Shown here one piece after another: positions 60,521-64,000 of a stretch of DNA of 64,000 nucleotides (position 1 is the stretch's first letter; the number at the start of each line of letters is the position of its first letter). Under the pieces are notes generated by a model. It searched no databases. It saw nothing but the letters and a program-made list of their open reading frames with translations, and had not been told where the DNA came from. The DNA is from Lineus longissimus (lineage: Eukaryota; Nemertea; Pilidiophora; Heteronemertea; Lineidae). A program made the translations under genes and the position numbers. Location: assembly GCF_910592395.1 (NCBI RefSeq), contig NC_088318.1, positions 18,786,349-18,850,348 on the forward strand, given 5' to 3'.

Positions 60521-60623
60521 TTACGTTTATCATCCCCTAAGGCCTAAAATCCTTTAATACAAACCGAGCCCCTCAACTGTTCTATTGTGTTCAAACAAAG
60601 ATGATACTTGAGTGAGCCTAACC
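60521..60623 (-). repeat. Dispersed repeat, copy 2 of an inverted pair
   Basis: The reverse complement reads GATGATAAACGTAAT at one end and GAGGGGCTCGGTTTGT and AACACAATAGAACAGT in the body, matching 55993-56083 in opposite orientation. Confidence 0.65.
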
Positions 60624-63600
60624 ACTGGTATCGGGACAATGACTTGGGTGCTGGCCTACATTGTGTTTGGCGTGGTCATAACAAAGAAGTTCTATTGACA
60701 ATCACCCATACTCTTCATGTTTGTACAAGGGGGTTGGGACTGAGGTGTCGCGATAAACGAGACGCGTTAGGTTAACAATCGGCGGAACCGATCATAACAC
60801 ACTTTGAAGCGCATTGAAGGCCCTTCGTGTATATTCCTGCTTTCCTTGGTCATAAGTGGTGCCGATGGACTGGTTGGATAAGGCTCCGATAACCTCGAGA
60901 CATACTCCTAGGCCCAGCTGCCATGACTACTGGTTGCACATAAACGACATCTGACACACAACAGCACCATCGTCATCTGTGGTGTGAGGTCAGAAAAGTT
61001 AACAGATTGCTAAAAAACTGAGTGAGACCTAAGACCAGCGTAATAATGCTTCTATGTGGTGGTTATGAGAAAAAGATTTCAATCAGCATTTCTTTTGTAA
61101 AACCTCCTCTTTTGATCGAATTGTGATCAAATGTTGGAAAGCTGTTGTTTGAAGGCCATGGTTATTGTTTATGAAAAACGGCTACACGCTCAAAAGGTGC
61201 AGCATTTTATTTGTAAAATAGCAAACAGAATCACTTCTCAAATTCACTCAGTGACGCTTCAGAGTTTGTTTGTTCAACAAAGGGCTAGTTTGATTAGTTA
61301 CTCGCTGCAATGTGAAAGTTTATTGAGTTTAAAGTCATCAAATAGCCTGTCTCGATTCAGTTCGTATACCACCTGCAAAGAATGCTTTGAAAAGACATTG
61401 GATTTTCTGAAGACTATTAGGCATTCGCACATCTTGGGTATCAAAGGAACAAGTTAGTGGTCGCTTGATATTTCAAGGAACTTGGTGCCGCGTGCGCGGT
61501 CACTCGTAACCCTAAACCAATCTTTGAACCAACGCTTCGTTCTTTGAGCAATCTTAAGGCAACCGTTGCCTTGGTGAGTGAATCACCAATCTTTGCACCA
61601 TTCTTCCACATATTTTTACCTTTTTTTCGCCCTACTTGAGTTTTTGCACCCTAACTTTGCCCAAGAATCGTTTGATTCCATTGTATAACTGTACAGCATC
61701 ATGCACAGACATCTATGCCAACATAACCTGAAATTCGCAGAGGTAAATCTAATCTCGTGTGCAAACCTGATCGAGCAACTGAATCGGCGAGAGTTTCACA
61801 CGCGACCCCAAAGTGGATGCTCTGATGTCTTTCCTTGGCTGCAATGAGCCTGTTTAGATTGTTGTTGTGAGGCCCATCCTGAGGTCAAGATGCACTGCCT
61901 CACCTACTAAGTTAAAGCACGAATAACGTACTGTGGATGGTTCGAAATATGAGATAGCGACAACAAGTTGGCTGATAGTTTTGGCCTTTGTGTCGATTTC
62001 GCGGTAATGACGTGGTCCTATATCGGTAAAACTACGATATCTTTCGTATTCAAACTAGTGCTTCACCTGTGTAGGTGTATTTAAGCTTCCCTTGTAATTG
62101 GTACAATCATGAGACGAAGTCAACGGACCCAAAACGGTACCTGTGTTTATTTACAGCTTTGAACACCTTTAAAAGCAGTACTCTGTATGCTGCTCTTGTC
62201 TTCTTCCTCCTGAAGTCAACATCTTCGGTTTGCCTGAATCCTGTGCATTGGCATATACTTCTTGGAAGTATGCATGATGTAATCCGGTCACCTTAGAGTG
62301 AACTGGTCTTTAGCGTAGGCTAAACGAGTTGCATATTCTCCGAAGAGCGCTCTCGCTTCCTACAGATGATCATGAGCCGGTTTGGGAATACGGGATGAGA
62401 GAACAATGGCTGTGTTGGACAGTGTCGCGCGATACCTCCGACCTCGGGCCCATACATTATGAATGAACTCTAGAATAAGTAGGCAGCTCGTGGGTTTTGG
62501 AAGGTGACTTGCATTCTAAGTGACGTGCATTCCTTTACGAAGTTGATGTTAAGAGACCTATTCGCGAAAGTGCTTCTGATCCTCAAGAGAGATTTTCAAC
62601 AACCTAGTGTCGTTTTATAGGGATGATATTTTCTATTCGTGTGGCCTGCGAATCAACAGGTCGTGTTTGCCCAGCCAGTAGGTTAAACATACTCGATTAG
62701 ACTAAACTGATTTTTAGGTTAAGACTCGGGAATGTTAAAAATGATTGGACATGCTGCCAAATTCATTCGTGTTTTTCTACCAAAATAGATGTACAACGTC
62801 CGCGAGATGTAGCACTCTTGCATAAAATGCTTTATATTCGTGCTTTTGTCATCCGTAGCTCTTCATAAGGGCTGTTAAAACTGCCTGATGATACGTATCT
62901 AGATAAGTTCTACATGGCGTAAACGTACTGTACAGCAAAAGAATACTCCACTTTCCTGCCAAGCATCGTGTTGGCCATTAATTGCTCTCATCAAGCCATG
63001 CGTGTGTTTGTCTGTTCTGCCCACCAGGACCTCCAATCAGCAGACTGTGCCATCCTGTCTTAGAACACCTTCTATTATGATGTGCAGTTGTCCGCGGTAG
63101 ATACGTGATTTGAATGTGGGGTCGGCATGATTGATATGATAATTTCCTGTGTAAGATTAAGAGCCTAAACTAAAATAAGGATGGTGTCTACCGTCACTGT
63201 GGTTGTAAATGGGAAATACCTTTGAATACGAGATGGACATGTAAAGCGTTGTTAGATATGCTGCAAAGCTGCTGAAAGTCAATTTTCGATCAGAGTAGGG
63301 GCCATTGTTAGTTGAAAGTTGCACAAATGATCAAACAAGCTATGTTTCTCAGAGAGATAGCCTTCTAAAGTTTTATTAATTTGTTATGCGATTTTATGGT
63401 AATCATGACCTTTCAACAGACTCAACGACTCATTTAACCTGAAAGTTCAGTTGCTCCTGATTATGAGTGCGGGTGACCAAGGGTCAAGATTGATGGTGGA
63501 TAACTTTTTCTTGCTTTGACCAGAGGAGTGCTTTATGGGCTAGCCGGTTAGTTGGTAATATCAGTGTGCAAACAGTTCGAGACAAAACAGTCCACTTAAT

Positions 63601-64000
63601 CACTCAGACATGCTCTTGTTGTTATTATCCTTGTCGTCTATTGGTGCACCGCCTATAACGTGGGTCATTGGTTACTGGGATGGCTTGTCACGAATAGAAT
63701 ATCAGGCCATAGTCATCTACTGGCCATTGTAAACATTCCGTGTACATTCTCTGCCCACTGATTCTGGCGAAAGAGTGCCCCTGCGATGTTTCAACCACTA
63801 CCACATCACGAATATCTCGAACGTCAACCAAGCCATTAAGACAATGCTTGTTTTACAATTCAAACTCGATTAGCAACCTGGTGTAGATCAAAGAAGGGGT
63901 TGTTAGTGAGGCAAGGCTTGAAGATACACCAGCAATTACTCAAACAGCTAATAGACTATTTATGCATGTTCGGGTTTCAGGCAAAGAGTCGAGCGAATTA

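Larger units (their letters stand above)
50759..64000. other. 13-kb region without a recognisable gene
   Basis: Open frames here are short (at most 149 codons), lack family motifs and are not linked by plausible splice sites. The 149-codon minus-strand frame at 56765-57214 has no recognisable domain. The visible structure is limited to inverted repeats and hairpins, listed separately. The region may contain regulatory DNA or introns of a gene beginning outside the window, but nothing seen here decides this. Confidence 0.5.

Noticed and set aside
61131-61457. 108-codon plus-strand frame rich in Ser and Leu
   Set aside because: No motif, no exon borders and no neighbouring coding signal were found.

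Overview
The window is animal nuclear DNA. Every recognised gene except two is split by GT-AG introns, several genes match metazoan-specific families (TPX2, NELFCD, VIRMA, RBIS), and the non-coding DNA is rich in minisatellites and small dispersed repeats. Compact introns, an intronless class A GPCR, a GT92 glycosyltransferase and a beta-lactamase-like secreted protein fit an invertebrate, perhaps a lophotrochozoan such as a mollusc, annelid or brachiopod. The phylum is inference and I could not settle it from sequence alone. The exon models below were joined by hand, and each recognised gene keeps reading frame across every junction.

Layout, left to right. 1-1339: a 40-bp minisatellite lying in a VIRMA intron. 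1540-4318 (+): the last nine VIRMA coding exons (m6A writer complex). 4867-6878 (-): complete SDR39U1, convergent with VIRMA. 8981-10984 (-): a beta-lactamase-like protein with C-terminal repeats and a degenerate active site. 10985-16491: mostly non-coding. 16492-17353 (+): RBIS, a small ribosome-biogenesis factor. 17354-20237: dispersed and degenerate repeats. 20238-22030 (+): a GT92 glycosyltransferase, followed by a long repeat-bearing 3' region. 25205-30132 (-) and 30591-35452 (+): complete NELFCD and TPX2, head to head across a 458-bp interval with four CCAAT boxes. 39036-46532 (+): a METTL24-like methyltransferase whose 5-kb last intron holds a 1.3-kb tandem duplication and a possible small antisense gene. 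47193-49050 (-): a divergent Rab GTPase. 49604-50758 (-): an orphan GPCR. 50759-64000: no convincing gene, with a few inverted repeats and hairpins.

These are mainly independent housekeeping genes. NELFCD (transcription pausing) and TPX2 (spindle assembly) probably share one divergent promoter.

The most unusual signal is a repeated relationship between minisatellites and 5' splice sites. Two TPX2 exons (6 and 9) end inside tandem arrays of 41-bp units, so the exon end and its splice donor are copied three and five times. The 40-bp array in the VIRMA intron carries a perfect CAG|GTAAG donor in all 34 units. In TPX2, use of any later donor would shift the frame or add a stop, so the cell must choose among near-identical donors, or tolerate or regulate the choice.
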